A stretch of DNA of 64,000 nucleotides from Winogradskyella undariae (GTDB lineage Bacteria > Bacteroidota > Bacteroidia > Flavobacteriales > Flavobacteriaceae): contig NZ_JABTEL010000014.1 in the NCBI RefSeq assembly GCF_013285155.1, positions 1 to 64,000 on the forward strand, written 5' to 3'. A program made the translations under genes and the position numbers. Each line of letters opens with the position of its first letter. The first letter of the stretch is position 1. Below the pieces are notes generated by a model, which saw only the letters and a list, made by a program, of their open reading frames with translations, had not been told where the DNA came from and did no database searches. Of this stretch, positions 1 to 8,070 are shown one piece after another.

Positions 1-336
1 GCTTCTTGCTGTGCTTTTTGTTCAGCAACAAGTTTGGCTTGTGCATCTACTTCTTGTTGTGCTTTTTGTTCGGCAACAAGTTTAGCTTTTGCATCTGCTT
101 CTTGCTGTGCTTTTTGTTCAGCAACAAGTTTAGCTTTTGCATCTGCTTCTTGCTGTGCTTTTTGTTCAGCAACTAGTTTAGCTTTTGCATCTGCTTCTTG
201 CTGTGCTTTTTGTTGAGCAACCAGTTTGGCTTTTGCATCTGCTTCTTGTTGTGCTTTTTGTTCAGCAGCTAGTTTAGCTTTTGCATCTGCTTCTTGTTTC
301 GCTTTTTGTTCGGCTAGCAATCGTGCTCTTGTTTCA
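1..336 (-). repeat. 48-bp tandem repeats encoding a 16-residue coiled-coil unit
   Basis: Units begin at 1, 49, 97, 145, 193 and 241, with a diverged seventh at 289. On the minus strand each encodes about ADAKAKLVAEQKAQQE. Differences are mostly single bases (for example ggc/agc, gtt/gct), so the array is recent or homogenised. It continues to the left edge and probably beyond. Confidence 0.9.
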
Positions 337-1631
337 GCTCTTTCTTTTGCTATTCTATCTGCTTCAATCTTATCAGTTTCTGCTTTTGCATTAGCTAATT
401 CTGCAGCTTTTTGTTCTTCTAATTGTTTTGCTTTTCCTGCTGCTACTTGTTGAGCTGCTGATATTTCAGCTTGTTCATCTGCTTCAATTTTTGCTTTAGC
501 ATTCTGTTCTGCTATTAATGCCGCTTGTTTTTCAGACTCTGCTTTAGCTTTTTGTTCAGCAACTAATGCTTTTTGTTTATCAGCTTCTATTTTTGCTTGA
601 GTTGTGCTTGCAGAAGTACGACTAGCTACTTTTGATTTTGAAGTTTTAGTAACACGACGTCTCTTATTTTCATTTGAAAGAATACCACTTATTTCATCTT
701 CACGACTATAATCATAGTAGTTCTTGTTTTTAAAGCGATACGCTAAAGTAATTTCGTGTGAAGGACCAAAATTGCTTAAGTCACCAAAAGCAGTTTCGTA
801 ATTGTATTCTATAGCTATTTGTGTTGTAAGGTTAAGTCCTAAACCTCCAGAAGCTCCATAAAGTGTATTATAGCCTACTTGAGCCCAAATTCCTTTAGGT
901 ATAGTTATCATTGTTACAGCTGAAATAATGGTTTCTTCTTTTTGAAAATCAGACCTTAGTAAGGTTGTAAATTTACTATCGTCAAAAAATCCTCTATTTC
1001 TCATGTAACCTGTGTACATGAAGTGAGCTTGAAGACTTTGCTTAGGATTGTCTTCAATTAGAGTTGAAGAATTAACATTATATAATGCTAAGTTGTTAAT
1101 TGATAGTCCAAAATCTAAAAATTCTGTACCATAATTAATTCCTGGGTTTACTGTTAATAAAAAATTATCTGGGATGTTTTGTAAGGAAGGATCCTCAAAA
1201 TTAGTAATCACATTAGAAGTGTTAACCCCACTTTTATAAGCACCGATATTAATACCGAATGTTAAGTTATTATCAAGACCTAATTGTGCATTGTAAGCAA
1301 AATTAAGAATTCCTCCAAAGGTTGTTAAAACCCCATAGTTTTGCTGAAAAAGACCTAAACCAGCTCCAATATTCTCTCCAAAACGTCCTGAATAACTTGC
1401 TAAATAAGTGAGTGGTGCATTTTCGAACTGTACCCATTCTCTTTTATTGTAAAAACTGATGTATTTGTTTTGTTCTCTTACAAAGCTAAAAGTAGGGTTT
1501 AAGGTGTAACGATTAAAAGTTAGAGAATTACGTGTTGGCATGTCAAGTGAAACCACCCCATCATCTTCTTGAGAATAGAATTTTTGTGTAGAACAGACAC
1601 ATAATATAAGAAGTAAGACAAATGTTTTCAT
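1..1631 (-). CDS. PorP/SprF-like type IX secretion membrane protein with repeat tail (C-terminus cut by window edge)
   Basis: The frame is open from the ATG at 1631 to the left edge, so the C-terminus is missing. The N-terminus is a signal peptide (MKTFVLLLILCVCS...). The next ~300 residues have the look of the PorP/SprF family: alternating beta-strand pattern, 'NPTFSFVREQNKYISFYNKREW', 'GRFGENIGAGLGLFQQNYG'. These are outer-membrane barrel-like partners of type IX secretion substrates. From about residue 335 the protein becomes a charged Ala/Lys/Gln/Glu coiled-coil-like tail, ending in near-identical 16-residue repeats (unit like ADAKAKLVAEQKAQQE). Such a TolA-like tail is not part of the basic family fold. 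The start lies one base beyond the stop of the upstream secreted adhesin, so the two are probably co-transcribed. Family call is good; the role of the tail is unknown. Confidence 0.85.
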   Translation of the reverse strand, partial: MKTFVLLLILCVCSTQKFYSQEDDGVVSLDMPTRNSLTFNRYTLNPTFSFVREQNKYISFYNKREWVQFENAPLTYLASYSGRFGENIGAGLGLFQQNYGVLTTFGGILNFAYNAQLGLDNNLTFGINIGAYKSGVNTSNVITNFEDPSLQNIPDNFLLTVNPGINYGTEFLDFGLSINNLALYNVNSSTLIEDNPKQSLQAHFMYTGYMRNRGFFDDSKFTTLLRSDFQKEETIISAVTMITIPKGIWAQVGYNTLYGASGGLGLNLTTQIAIEYNYETAFGDLSNFGPSHEITLAYRFKNKNYYDYSREDEISGILSNENKRRRVTKTSKSKVASRTSASTTQAKIEADKQKALVAEQKAKAESEKQAALIAEQNAKAKIEADEQAEISAAQQVAAGKAKQLEEQKAAELANAKAETDKIEADRIAKERAETRARLLAEQKAKQEADAKAKLAAEQKAQQEADAKAKLVAQQKAQQEADAKAKLVAEQKAQQEADAKAKLVAEQKAQQEADAKAKLVAEQKAQQEVDAQAKLVAEQKAQQE

Positions 1632-1632
1632 G

Positions 1633-3096
1633 CTATTTTACTACCGTTATTGAGCCTTTTTTTGTGTTATTATCTTCTGTTGTTATCACGTAATAATATA
1701 CTTGACTGATGCTTGTTAAGTTTAAATCGTTTTCTGGCCAGTTGTTTTGATAGTTATTTGTTTTTAAAACAATTTTACCTTGAGTGGTCATTATAAGAAC
1801 TTCTGTATTTGTACCACTCACGTAATCAGATGGTATAATCCAAGTGTCATTTATAGTATCTCCATTTGGGCTGATGAGGTTTGGTATTTTTTCAACTTCA
1901 GGAAATAAATCTAATTCCTCTTCAATTGTAAATAAATATTCAATTGAAGCATTACATCCTGTAGTTTCGGTAATAACAACTTTGTATTCTCCAAATTCAG
2001 TTGCTTCAAAAATTGCATTTGTTGCACTAGGAATAATATTTTCATTTAAATACCATTCATATTCAGGGGTAATTGCAGTTGAGGTTACCGTTACCGTTAA
2101 AGTTTCTTCAGCTAACATTTCATTAAATTCTGGTACATCAATTGTACTATCAAATAATTCACTAACTAAATCAATTGAACCAGAAGCTAAACACTCTCCT
2201 AAATCTACTTGAACAGAATAAACACCAGATTCATTAGTTTGATACATTTGTTCTGTAGCGTCAGGAATAATATTTCCATCTTTATACCACTGATGGCTTA
2301 CTCCTCCGATGGTGTTTAAGGTTGTAAAACCTTGTTCTGGACAAAAAGGATTTCCTAGGCTTGAAACAATAGTTGCAGAAGCTTCACCAGATGCTGCTTG
2401 AGTAATTGTTACACGATTAGAAAAAGAATCTGAAGTACAGCTTCCGTAATTTGTTCTTACAAAATAAGTTCCTTCATTATTTACAGTTAAAGTAGGTCCA
2501 TCAGCAACAAAAGTAGATGTTGTAGGGCTTGTTTCTCTATACCACTTAAAGGTAAGACTTGGATATTGTAGCGGAGAGTCGTTTGTGTTATTTCCAGGAT
2601 TATCTATTGTTAATAAATAACTACCACCTGCACAAAAAGCACCTGTAGAAACTAGATTATTAATTGTGAAAGGTGAATCTTGAATTTTATAATAAGCAGC
2701 AAAAGGTACTGATCTAGAACTTGAAGCAATAGGGCCACTAGATTTAATTTTTATACGATAATTTTCTCCTGCTGTTGTTTCTGGTAACGAGAAGGCAATT
2801 GTTGCAGGAGAGCTTGTTATTTCTCCAGGAGCAGTGGTATGTATAATAGTAGGACTTAAAAATTCACCATCTACATCAGACATTTCAATACTAAATTGAT
2901 TTGAAGCACTTAATGAAGATTCAGGGCTAAAAATAAAAGTTGCATAATATGTGTTAAAAGAATCACTAGCACAAGCTTGAGTAAAACCTAAGTTTGGAGT
3001 CCCGATGACTATTTGAGCATTAGCATGTTTTACCATGAAAAAGGTAAAGAAGCAAAATCCAAATAAGAATCTATTGAGGTGGTTAGGTTTAAGCAT
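1633..3096 (-). CDS. Secreted protein with Ig-like domains and C-terminal type IX (type B) sorting domain
   Basis: The protein has 487 residues and begins with a signal peptide (LFGFCFFTFFMVKHANA). Several Ig/PKD-like repeats follow, recognisable from recurring 'TFKWYRE', 'HQWYKDG', 'YEWYLNEN' and 'GVYSVQV/GEYKVVI' strands with paired cysteines. The last ~85 residues are a gliding-motility-type C-terminal sorting domain: 'IPNLISPNGDTINDTW' followed by 'QVYYYVITTEDNNTKKGSITV'. This is the type B signal recognised by the type IX secretion system, so the protein is expected to be exported and held at the cell surface. It lies directly upstream of a PorP/SprF-like gene, the usual arrangement for a SprB-like adhesin and its dedicated partner. 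The ligand is unknown. Confidence 0.88.
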   Translation of the reverse strand: MLKPNHLNRFLFGFCFFTFFMVKHANAQIVIGTPNLGFTQACASDSFNTYYATFIFSPESSLSASNQFSIEMSDVDGEFLSPTIIHTTAPGEITSSPATIAFSLPETTAGENYRIKIKSSGPIASSSRSVPFAAYYKIQDSPFTINNLVSTGAFCAGGSYLLTIDNPGNNTNDSPLQYPSLTFKWYRETSPTTSTFVADGPTLTVNNEGTYFVRTNYGSCTSDSFSNRVTITQAASGEASATIVSSLGNPFCPEQGFTTLNTIGGVSHQWYKDGNIIPDATEQMYQTNESGVYSVQVDLGECLASGSIDLVSELFDSTIDVPEFNEMLAEETLTVTVTSTAITPEYEWYLNENIIPSATNAIFEATEFGEYKVVITETTGCNASIEYLFTIEEELDLFPEVEKIPNLISPNGDTINDTWIIPSDYVSGTNTEVLIMTTQGKIVLKTNNYQNNWPENDLNLTSISQVYYYVITTEDNNTKKGSITVVK

Positions 3097-3156
3097 TGAA
3101 GTAGTATTTGTAATTTAATTTCTAATCTATAAGCTAGTTTGGGGTTTTATCAGTGT

Positions 3157-3191
3157 CATAGTGTATTTAGAAACCATCTAAATACACTATG
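3157..3191. terminator. Perfect 15-bp inverted repeat between two secreted-protein genes
   Basis: Arms 3157-3171 and 3177-3191 are exact reverse complements around the 5-base loop AACCA. It sits just after the stop of the minus-strand beta-helix gene. No long T-run follows on the minus strand, so it may be a weak terminator or an mRNA-stabilising hairpin. Confidence 0.55.
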
Positions 3192-3228
3192 AATTAATGT
3201 TTGGTTTTATTGATATTTTGTATCTGTT

Positions 3229-4548
3229 TTAGTCTTCGTTATAATCATCATATAAATCATTTGAAGCTATAATTTTATTTATTCGTAATCTATAATCAGG
3301 ATATCTACTATTCTCAGAATCAATGAAGGTTTCATCATCTGGTCCTTTAGAATAAACATTATCAAAAGCTCTACTACCGTACCAGCTTTCTAAGTCATCA
3401 TTATTAGTATATCCTTTTCTAAAAATATTTCCTTTACAGTTATTAAAATAAGAACTAGTAAATTTTATTTTCGCTAGATTGGTATTGTTTATAGCAATTT
3501 TGCTATCTAAAATTACTGCTGGCTGAAAACCAGAGATAACACTTTTATTAATATGAAACGATGTGTCTGGTCCAATAAGAATAGCTTCTTGTACTAAACC
3601 AATTTGCATATCTGATTTTAGATTGTTACTTACATTAACCAAAGTAAGGTTTGTAGCATTTACAAATGTTTCTTTTTTAGAACTATCTGCATTTTCTTTT
3701 ATATCATATGAACTAATTGAAATACAACGAGAACCATCAGCACTTGAAATATAAGGAGATCTTATGGCTAAGGAATTTATTATATTGCTCTGCGTACCAA
3801 GATTAAAGTTATAATCGTTTTTATTAGATCTATAAGAAACAGTTCTTGATAAATTAACTTCACCACCTAAAACATTAAATGAACTTCCTTTACAATAGCT
3901 TACCATTACATTGTTTATTTCTGTGTTTGATCCAACACCTGCTAAAGTTAATGCACTAAAGTTTCCAAATTCCTTTGTTCTTTTTCCTGCATATTCAATT
4001 CTAACATATTTAAGAGAACCTGAGTTGCTCTGTATATTATCACCACCAAAAATAATATTTTCGGTTGCTGTAGGTTTTAGTCCGTAGTTTAGAGACGTTA
4101 CTTTTCCAAAAACATTTATAGGAGCATCTCCTAGTATAAATAAGCCTCCCCAGTCACCTGGTTTTTTATCTGCTTTATTAGATGTAAATACAATTGGATC
4201 GGTTGTTGTTCCTTCTGCAACAATCATAGAACCATTAGTTATAGTTAAAGATCCTTTACTTGTAAAGTCTCCTAATATAACTGTGCCAGGTTCAATTGTT
4301 AAAGTTGTGCTGTCAGTTACAAAAACATCTCCTAAAAGAAGGTAAGTGTTTCTTTTTGTTAATGTGATGTTTTCAGAAATATTGCCAGAAAGAATTTGGG
4401 TCGGTTCTTCATAGTTGGCTTTGTTAGGTTGGAAGTCTGTCCAAGAATCCAACCAATTATTATATCCTGTAATTCCTTTCTCTTGTTGAGCAAATAAATT
4501 ACTGAACACAACTAAAAATACGAGTGTAGTAAAAGTAATTTTTTTCAT
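3229..4548 (-). CDS. Secreted parallel beta-helix protein
   Basis: The protein has 439 residues with a clear signal peptide (ITFTTLVFLVVFSNLFAQ). Residues from ~50 show the ladder pattern of a right-handed parallel beta-helix: 'LTIEPGTVILGDFTSKGSLTITNGSMIVAEGT', 'GDWGGLFILGDAPI', 'LKYVRIEYAG', 'INNVMVSYCKGSSFNVLGG'. The 'GDWGGLFILG' motif recurs in Bacteroidota exported proteins that often accompany outer-membrane receptors. I see no C-terminal type IX sorting signal; the end is a plain acidic tail (NDLYDDYNED). No catalytic motif is evident, so a binding or adhesin role is only inferred. It has its own promoter (4599-4629) and ends before a strong hairpin. Confidence 0.75.
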   Translation of the reverse strand: MKKITFTTLVFLVVFSNLFAQQEKGITGYNNWLDSWTDFQPNKANYEEPTQILSGNISENITLTKRNTYLLLGDVFVTDSTTLTIEPGTVILGDFTSKGSLTITNGSMIVAEGTTTDPIVFTSNKADKKPGDWGGLFILGDAPINVFGKVTSLNYGLKPTATENIIFGGDNIQSNSGSLKYVRIEYAGKRTKEFGNFSALTLAGVGSNTEINNVMVSYCKGSSFNVLGGEVNLSRTVSYRSNKNDYNFNLGTQSNIINSLAIRSPYISSADGSRCISISSYDIKENADSSKKETFVNATNLTLVNVSNNLKSDMQIGLVQEAILIGPDTSFHINKSVISGFQPAVILDSKIAINNTNLAKIKFTSSYFNNCKGNIFRKGYTNNDDLESWYGSRAFDNVYSKGPDDETFIDSENSRYPDYRLRINKIIASNDLYDDYNED

Positions 4549-4598
4549 AATAGGCGAAATTTATGTTTAGATTTTATAGCTTTTTAAACATTTCTATT

Positions 4599-4629
4599 CA
4601 AATATATGAACTTTATCTACGAAACACAA
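4599..4629 (-). promoter_or_regulatory. Promoter of the beta-helix gene (TTG-N20-TATATTTG)
   Basis: On the minus strand TTG (4629-4627) is followed after 20 bases by TATATTTG (4606-4599), matching the Bacteroidota housekeeping promoter TTG-N17-23-TAnnTTTG. It leaves a leader of about 45 bases before the ATG at 4548. Confidence 0.7.
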
Positions 4630-4750
4630 ATAATATCGACAAAATGCACTTTATTATGTGTCATGTAATCTTAATACTACAATAAAAGGCGATTAATCGT
4701 TTTAAATGATAGTAAAATAAAATTTTAACAATAAAAATTTAATCATAAAA

Positions 4751-4775
4751 AAACCTTGACTTTTAGTCAAGGTTT
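4751..4775 (-). terminator. Intrinsic terminator of the small secreted protein gene
   Basis: The arms 4751-4761 and 4765-4775 are perfectly complementary (11 bp) around a TTT loop. On the minus strand the hairpin is followed by a T-run (complement of the A-run 4747-4753), as expected downstream of the gene ending at 4810. Confidence 0.85.
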
Positions 4776-4809
4776 AATAAAAATATATTTTACAATTTTA
4801 AAAAAAAAC

Positions 4810-5262
4810 TTATTCCTTTTTAAAATCTTCGTAAGTATGTAATGATTTTAATGTCGATTCATAAAATAGAATTGCGGCTATTAAGTCTATGGTATCAGAA
4901 TACGGTAATATCTTTTTTTGAAATTCTATTGTGCTCTCAAAATATAAGGTTGAAGCTTCAATGTTTTCTTCTAAAGCTTTTATGTTATCTTTTGTTTCTG
5001 GTATACCTAAACTTACCATTGTAACTCCCGGTTTTGTAGCAAATGCAATATTTGGAAGGATATTTACAATAACTTCTATTCTTTCTATATAAAGAACAAG
5101 TAAGTCTCCCTTTTTCATCTTTTTTAATTCATCACGACTGTGGTATTTTTTGATATTCACTTTACCACTAATAATGCTTTGTGACTTATCGTTATTTTGA
5201 GCAAAACTAACACTCATAATAAGTAGAAAAAGAGTGCAAAAAAAAGTAGATTTGATTTTCAT
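4810..5262 (-). CDS. Small secreted protein of unknown function
   Basis: The protein has 150 residues with a signal peptide (STFFCTLFLLIMSVSFAQ, cleavage after Ala-Gln). The mature part is about 130 residues, lysine/glutamate rich, with one hydrophobic stretch (VIVNILPNIAFATKPGVTMVSLG) that could be a beta-hairpin or weakly membrane-associating. I recognise no family. The gene is monocistronic: it has its own TTG-N19-TAGATTTG promoter and its own terminator. Real-gene confidence is high because of the signal peptide and the flanking signals; function cannot be assigned. Confidence 0.75.
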   Translation of the reverse strand: MKIKSTFFCTLFLLIMSVSFAQNNDKSQSIISGKVNIKKYHSRDELKKMKKGDLLVLYIERIEVIVNILPNIAFATKPGVTMVSLGIPETKDNIKALEENIEASTLYFESTIEFQKKILPYSDTIDLIAAILFYESTLKSLHTYEDFKKE

Positions 5263-5292
5263 GTTCGTGCTTTTAAATTAATCTTAGCATCG

Positions 5293-5322
5293 CAAATCTA
5301 TGCAATTTATTATATAAAACAA
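5293..5322 (-). promoter_or_regulatory. Promoter of the small secreted protein gene (TTG-N19-TAGATTTG)
   Basis: On the minus strand TTG (5322-5320) is followed after 19 bases by TAGATTTG (5300-5293), a full match to the Bacteroidota consensus, about 30 bases before the ATG at 5262. Confidence 0.75.
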
Positions 5323-5766
5323 TTTTATTTAAGGATTTTTAATAAAACATACTTATGTGTGAAATACCTATTTCGGGGTTAAACGGCTTAAATACTTGAT
5401 AAAACGTAATCTTTTATCGATGAAATACTTTTTGTTTTTAAAAGAGTATAAACCATATAATTGGAGTGCTTTTGTTAAAAATAAACTTTTTTTTTATTGT
5501 AAAACTTCTTTTTAGATGAATAGCATATTTCTTTTAAAATGACTCCTTCTTATTAATGATTATGTAAATTCTGTTTATCTTTATTAATATGAGAAAACAG
5601 CTTTTTACATGATAGAGTTAAAGTGTTAGTGATCAATAGTGTGTCTTTTGTCGGTGATTTTTGTTACTTTTTTCTGTTTATCGTAAATAATAAGCATTCA
5701 AATGATTTTTAGGGTATTATGATATAAAAACATCAATTTTGGTTAAACCCAAAATCATAGCCTAAG
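5323..5766. other. Intergenic region between divergent genes
   Basis: About 440 bases of very AT-rich DNA without a credible ORF. Apart from the minus-strand promoter at its left end, I see only a short inverted repeat (attttgg/ccaaaat, near 5736-5754) just before the next gene. No riboswitch or RNA gene was recognised. Confidence 0.5.
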
Positions 5767-6378
5767 ATGAAATATTTATTAAAATCTTTTTATATCCTTT
5801 GTTTTTTTATTGCTGCTAATCCTATTTTTGCACAAGAATTAGAACATCATATAGATTTTAATAGTCCTATTTATGATCGTGCTGAAGATCAGTTAACAAG
5901 TACGGATACCATTCCTGATTTTAGATCTAAAAAAAATAAATTAAAATTAACAGGGACTATATATTTAAGTGATGGTGTTACTCCTGCAAAAGATGTTATT
6001 TTATTTATAGAGCAGCCTAATGAAAATGGAGATTTCGATTTACGAAAAACAGGAGATGATCGTTATGTTTTTCATAGAAGTTGGGTTAAAACAGATGCTA
6101 ATGGTAAGTATACGTTATATACGTTTATTCCTGGTGGAGATAGAAGATACAATCAATTGCAACAAATTTTCCCATTAATTAAAACGCCTTCTAAACCTGT
6201 ATATGCAGTAGAATCTTTATTGTTTGAGGAAGATCCATTACTAACTAAAAGATGTGTGAAGCGCATGATGAAAAAAGGAGATGTAAATCGTATTCTTAAA
6301 TTAAAATCTGAAGATGGTATCTTAGTTGCTGAACATAATATTACTCTAGAGTCAGATAATACTTTAGCTAAATTATAG
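5767..6378 (+). CDS. Secreted intradiol-dioxygenase-fold protein, probably non-catalytic
   Basis: The protein has 203 residues with a signal peptide (FYILCFFIAANPIFAQ). The core 'LTGTIYLSDGVTPAKDVILFIEQPNENG' and 'RSWVKTDANGKYTLYTFIPG' matches the beta-sandwich pattern of intradiol ring-cleavage dioxygenases and related carboxypeptidase-regulatory folds. In true dioxygenases a Tyr/Tyr/His/His iron site follows, with a characteristic His-x-His; here the matching stretch reads 'KTPSKPVYAVESLLFEED' and no His-x-His is visible. I therefore infer a structural or binding role. It stands alone, followed by a strong terminator. Confidence 0.6.
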   Translation: MKYLLKSFYILCFFIAANPIFAQELEHHIDFNSPIYDRAEDQLTSTDTIPDFRSKKNKLKLTGTIYLSDGVTPAKDVILFIEQPNENGDFDLRKTGDDRYVFHRSWVKTDANGKYTLYTFIPGGDRRYNQLQQIFPLIKTPSKPVYAVESLLFEEDPLLTKRCVKRMMKKGDVNRILKLKSEDGILVAEHNITLESDNTLAKL

Positions 6379-6397
6379 TTTTAGTATAAAAAATGAG

Positions 6398-6432
6398 AAC
6401 GTCCTAAATATTTTTATTTAGGACGTTTTTTT
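6398..6432 (+). terminator. Intrinsic terminator
   Basis: The 13-bp arms 6398-6410 and 6415-6427 pair perfectly around a TTTT loop and are followed by a T-run to 6432, ending the dioxygenase-like transcript. Confidence 0.9.
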
Positions 6433-6504
6433 ATGTGCTTTTTTTTAAGAGCGTAAATAATATCTTCAGAATATTTATGTGGTCTTTAGATATTATTTTT
6501 AAAT

Positions 6505-7245
6505 TTAATCTTTAATTCGAATAGGCTTCAGTTTAATAATACCAAAAGCATCAAGTATTTTTATGATAACATAGGTAACATCGATTTCATACCATTTTAC
6601 ACCAAAATTAGCTCTACTAGCATATTTATGATGGTTATTATGGTAACCTTCTCCCATCATTAAAAAATCGAAACGGAATAAATTTTTACTGGTGTTTTTC
6701 ATTTTGAAATTAACGTAACCATATATATGTCCAAACCAATTAATAATAACACCATGAATAGGTGCCATTAAAAAAGTGATAGGTAATAATAGCCATTGCC
6801 ACCAAGCTGTAGCGAAGAAAGCAAAGAATAAAACATAAAGTGTTATCCATAATAACCTTGAGAATCTTGAACTAGCAAAACTATCAAAAGATTTCCACTG
6901 GGGCACATTTTTAGTAAACCGTTGATCGATCTCAATACGTTGTTTATTAATGTCTTGGTACACGTTTTTAGTTTTCCACATCATAGCAAAAACATTTGCG
7001 TCATAGGAAGGTGAATGCGGATCTTTTTCAGTATCTGTATAAGCATGATGCATTCTGTGCATAATACCATAGCCATAAGCACTTAAGTAGCTTGCACCTT
7101 GAAAAACCCAGGTTAATATAAAAGTAATACGTTCTACAGTTTTGGACATGGTAAATACTTGGTGAGCGGCATAACGATGCAAAAAGAAAGATTGAAAAAA
7201 TAAGCCTCCATACCAGAGTATTAAAACAAAAAGAATAATAATCAT
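6505..7245 (-). CDS. Membrane acyl-CoA/fatty acid desaturase
   Basis: A 246-residue integral membrane desaturase. It has the three histidine boxes of the stearoyl-CoA desaturase family that bind the diiron centre: HRYAAH (near residue 23), HRMHH (near 64) and HNNHH (near 203), separated by paired hydrophobic segments. It introduces a double bond into acyl chains at the cytoplasmic face of the membrane, which adjusts membrane fluidity. The frame stays open to a TTG at 7284, but a complete TTG-N20-TATCTTTG promoter lies at 7259-7289 inside that extension, so the ATG at 7245 (MIIILFVLILWYG) is chosen. It lies downstream of a Crp/Fnr regulator on the same strand, but this promoter allows independent expression. 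No ferredoxin or reductase partner is next to it. Confidence 0.9.
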   Translation of the reverse strand: MIIILFVLILWYGGLFFQSFFLHRYAAHQVFTMSKTVERITFILTWVFQGASYLSAYGYGIMHRMHHAYTDTEKDPHSPSYDANVFAMMWKTKNVYQDINKQRIEIDQRFTKNVPQWKSFDSFASSRFSRLLWITLYVLFFAFFATAWWQWLLLPITFLMAPIHGVIINWFGHIYGYVNFKMKNTSKNLFRFDFLMMGEGYHNNHHKYASRANFGVKWYEIDVTYVIIKILDAFGIIKLKPIRIKD

Positions 7246-7258
7246 AACATTTTTTTTG

Positions 7259-7289
7259 CAAAGATAAATTGATGTCTTGTGCAAAACAA
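7259..7289 (-). promoter_or_regulatory. Promoter of the desaturase gene (TTG-N20-TATCTTTG)
   Basis: On the minus strand TTG (7289-7287) precedes TATCTTTG (7266-7259) by 20 bases. Transcription would begin only a few bases before the ATG at 7245, giving a very short leader. This decides the start codon. Confidence 0.75.
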
Positions 7290-7314
7290 TGAACCCAAAT
7301 CAATTAAATAGATA

Positions 7315-7884
7315 CTATAATCGTTTTCTAATACGACTTAACGCTTGTGCTGTAACACCAATATAAGAACTGATATATTTAAGAGGAATCACTTTTAATA
7401 GTTCTGGGCGTTCTTTAAAAAGTTTTAAATAACGTTCTTCTGCAGTAAGGTTTAATAGGTTTTGTTCGCGTTTAGATTTTAATAAAAAAAGGCGTTCTGC
7501 AGTAAGCCGACCAATAAGATTTCCTATTTGAGTGTTTTTATAGACTTCTTGTAAATCTGAATAGGTCATACTTAACAACGTAGTGTCTGTAAGGGCTTGT
7601 AGTTGATAGGCGGAAGGTGTTTGGGTTAAAAAAGAATCGTAAGCACTAACAAACTGATCTTTAAAGCTAAAGCCAAACGTAATTTCCTTATCAGGGTTTT
7701 CTTTAGGAATGAATAATCGTACCACACCAGATTCAATAAAAGAAATATGGTTCTCTATTTTATTGGTCTTTAAAAAGATTGTTTTCTTTTTAATACACTG
7801 ACGTTGCAATTTTGATGTAAAAAAATCCCAATCAGGCTGTGATATTGTAGCTAGTTGGTCTAAGTAAGCTTTTATTTGTTGCAC
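7315..7884 (-). CDS. Crp/Fnr family transcription regulator
   Basis: A 189-residue protein of the short Crp/Fnr type common in Bacteroidota. The cyclic-nucleotide-binding-like beta-roll is seen at 'KTIFLKTNKIENHISFIESGVVRLFI' and 'EITFGFSFKDQFVSAYDSFL'. A C-terminal helix-turn-helix follows: 'VIPLKYISSYIGVTAQALSRIRKR'. There is no cysteine cluster for an Fnr-type Fe-S centre, and the residues that bind cAMP in E. coli Crp are not evident, so the ligand is unknown. The start is GTG; no ATG is available before an upstream in-frame stop. A TATCTTTG box lies 26 bases upstream. It precedes the desaturase gene and could regulate it, but this is only a positional inference. Confidence 0.88.
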   Translation of the reverse strand: MQQIKAYLDQLATISQPDWDFFTSKLQRQCIKKKTIFLKTNKIENHISFIESGVVRLFIPKENPDKEITFGFSFKDQFVSAYDSFLTQTPSAYQLQALTDTTLLSMTYSDLQEVYKNTQIGNLIGRLTAERLFLLKSKREQNLLNLTAEERYLKLFKERPELLKVIPLKYISSYIGVTAQALSRIRKRL

Positions 7885-7909
7885 GTTTTTATACTAAGTG
7901 TTTATCGTT

Positions 7910-7917
7910 CAAAGATA
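7910..7917 (-). promoter_or_regulatory. Promoter -7 box (TATCTTTG) of the Crp/Fnr gene
   Basis: TATCTTTG reads on the minus strand 26 bases before the GTG start at 7884. I see no TTG at the right distance, so only the -7 element is called. Confidence 0.55.
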
Positions 7918-8001
7918 CATATTCAAGGAATTATAAGAATGAAATTTTACAATATTCCGTGATATCTTAAGAATGATTCTTACAAACTCTATTATTTATA
8001 C

Positions 8002-8009
8002 TATTTTTG
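8002..8009 (+). promoter_or_regulatory. Promoter -7 box (TATTTTTG) of the cold-shock gene
   Basis: TATTTTTG lies 61 bases before the ATG at 8071, leaving a leader of roughly 55 bases, which is usual for cold-shock genes. The -33 element is not clear. Confidence 0.5.
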
Positions 8010-8070
8010 CAACCATAACGAAGAAAAGTAGTCGATTGCTTTTACATTTTAAGAATAATATATAATAGAA

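Noticed and set aside
34-453. Plus-strand ORFs rich in Ala/Ser/Cys/Phe at the left edge
   Set aside because: They are the antisense reading of the 48-bp repeats of the PorP/SprF-like gene; the minus-strand protein has a signal peptide and family features.
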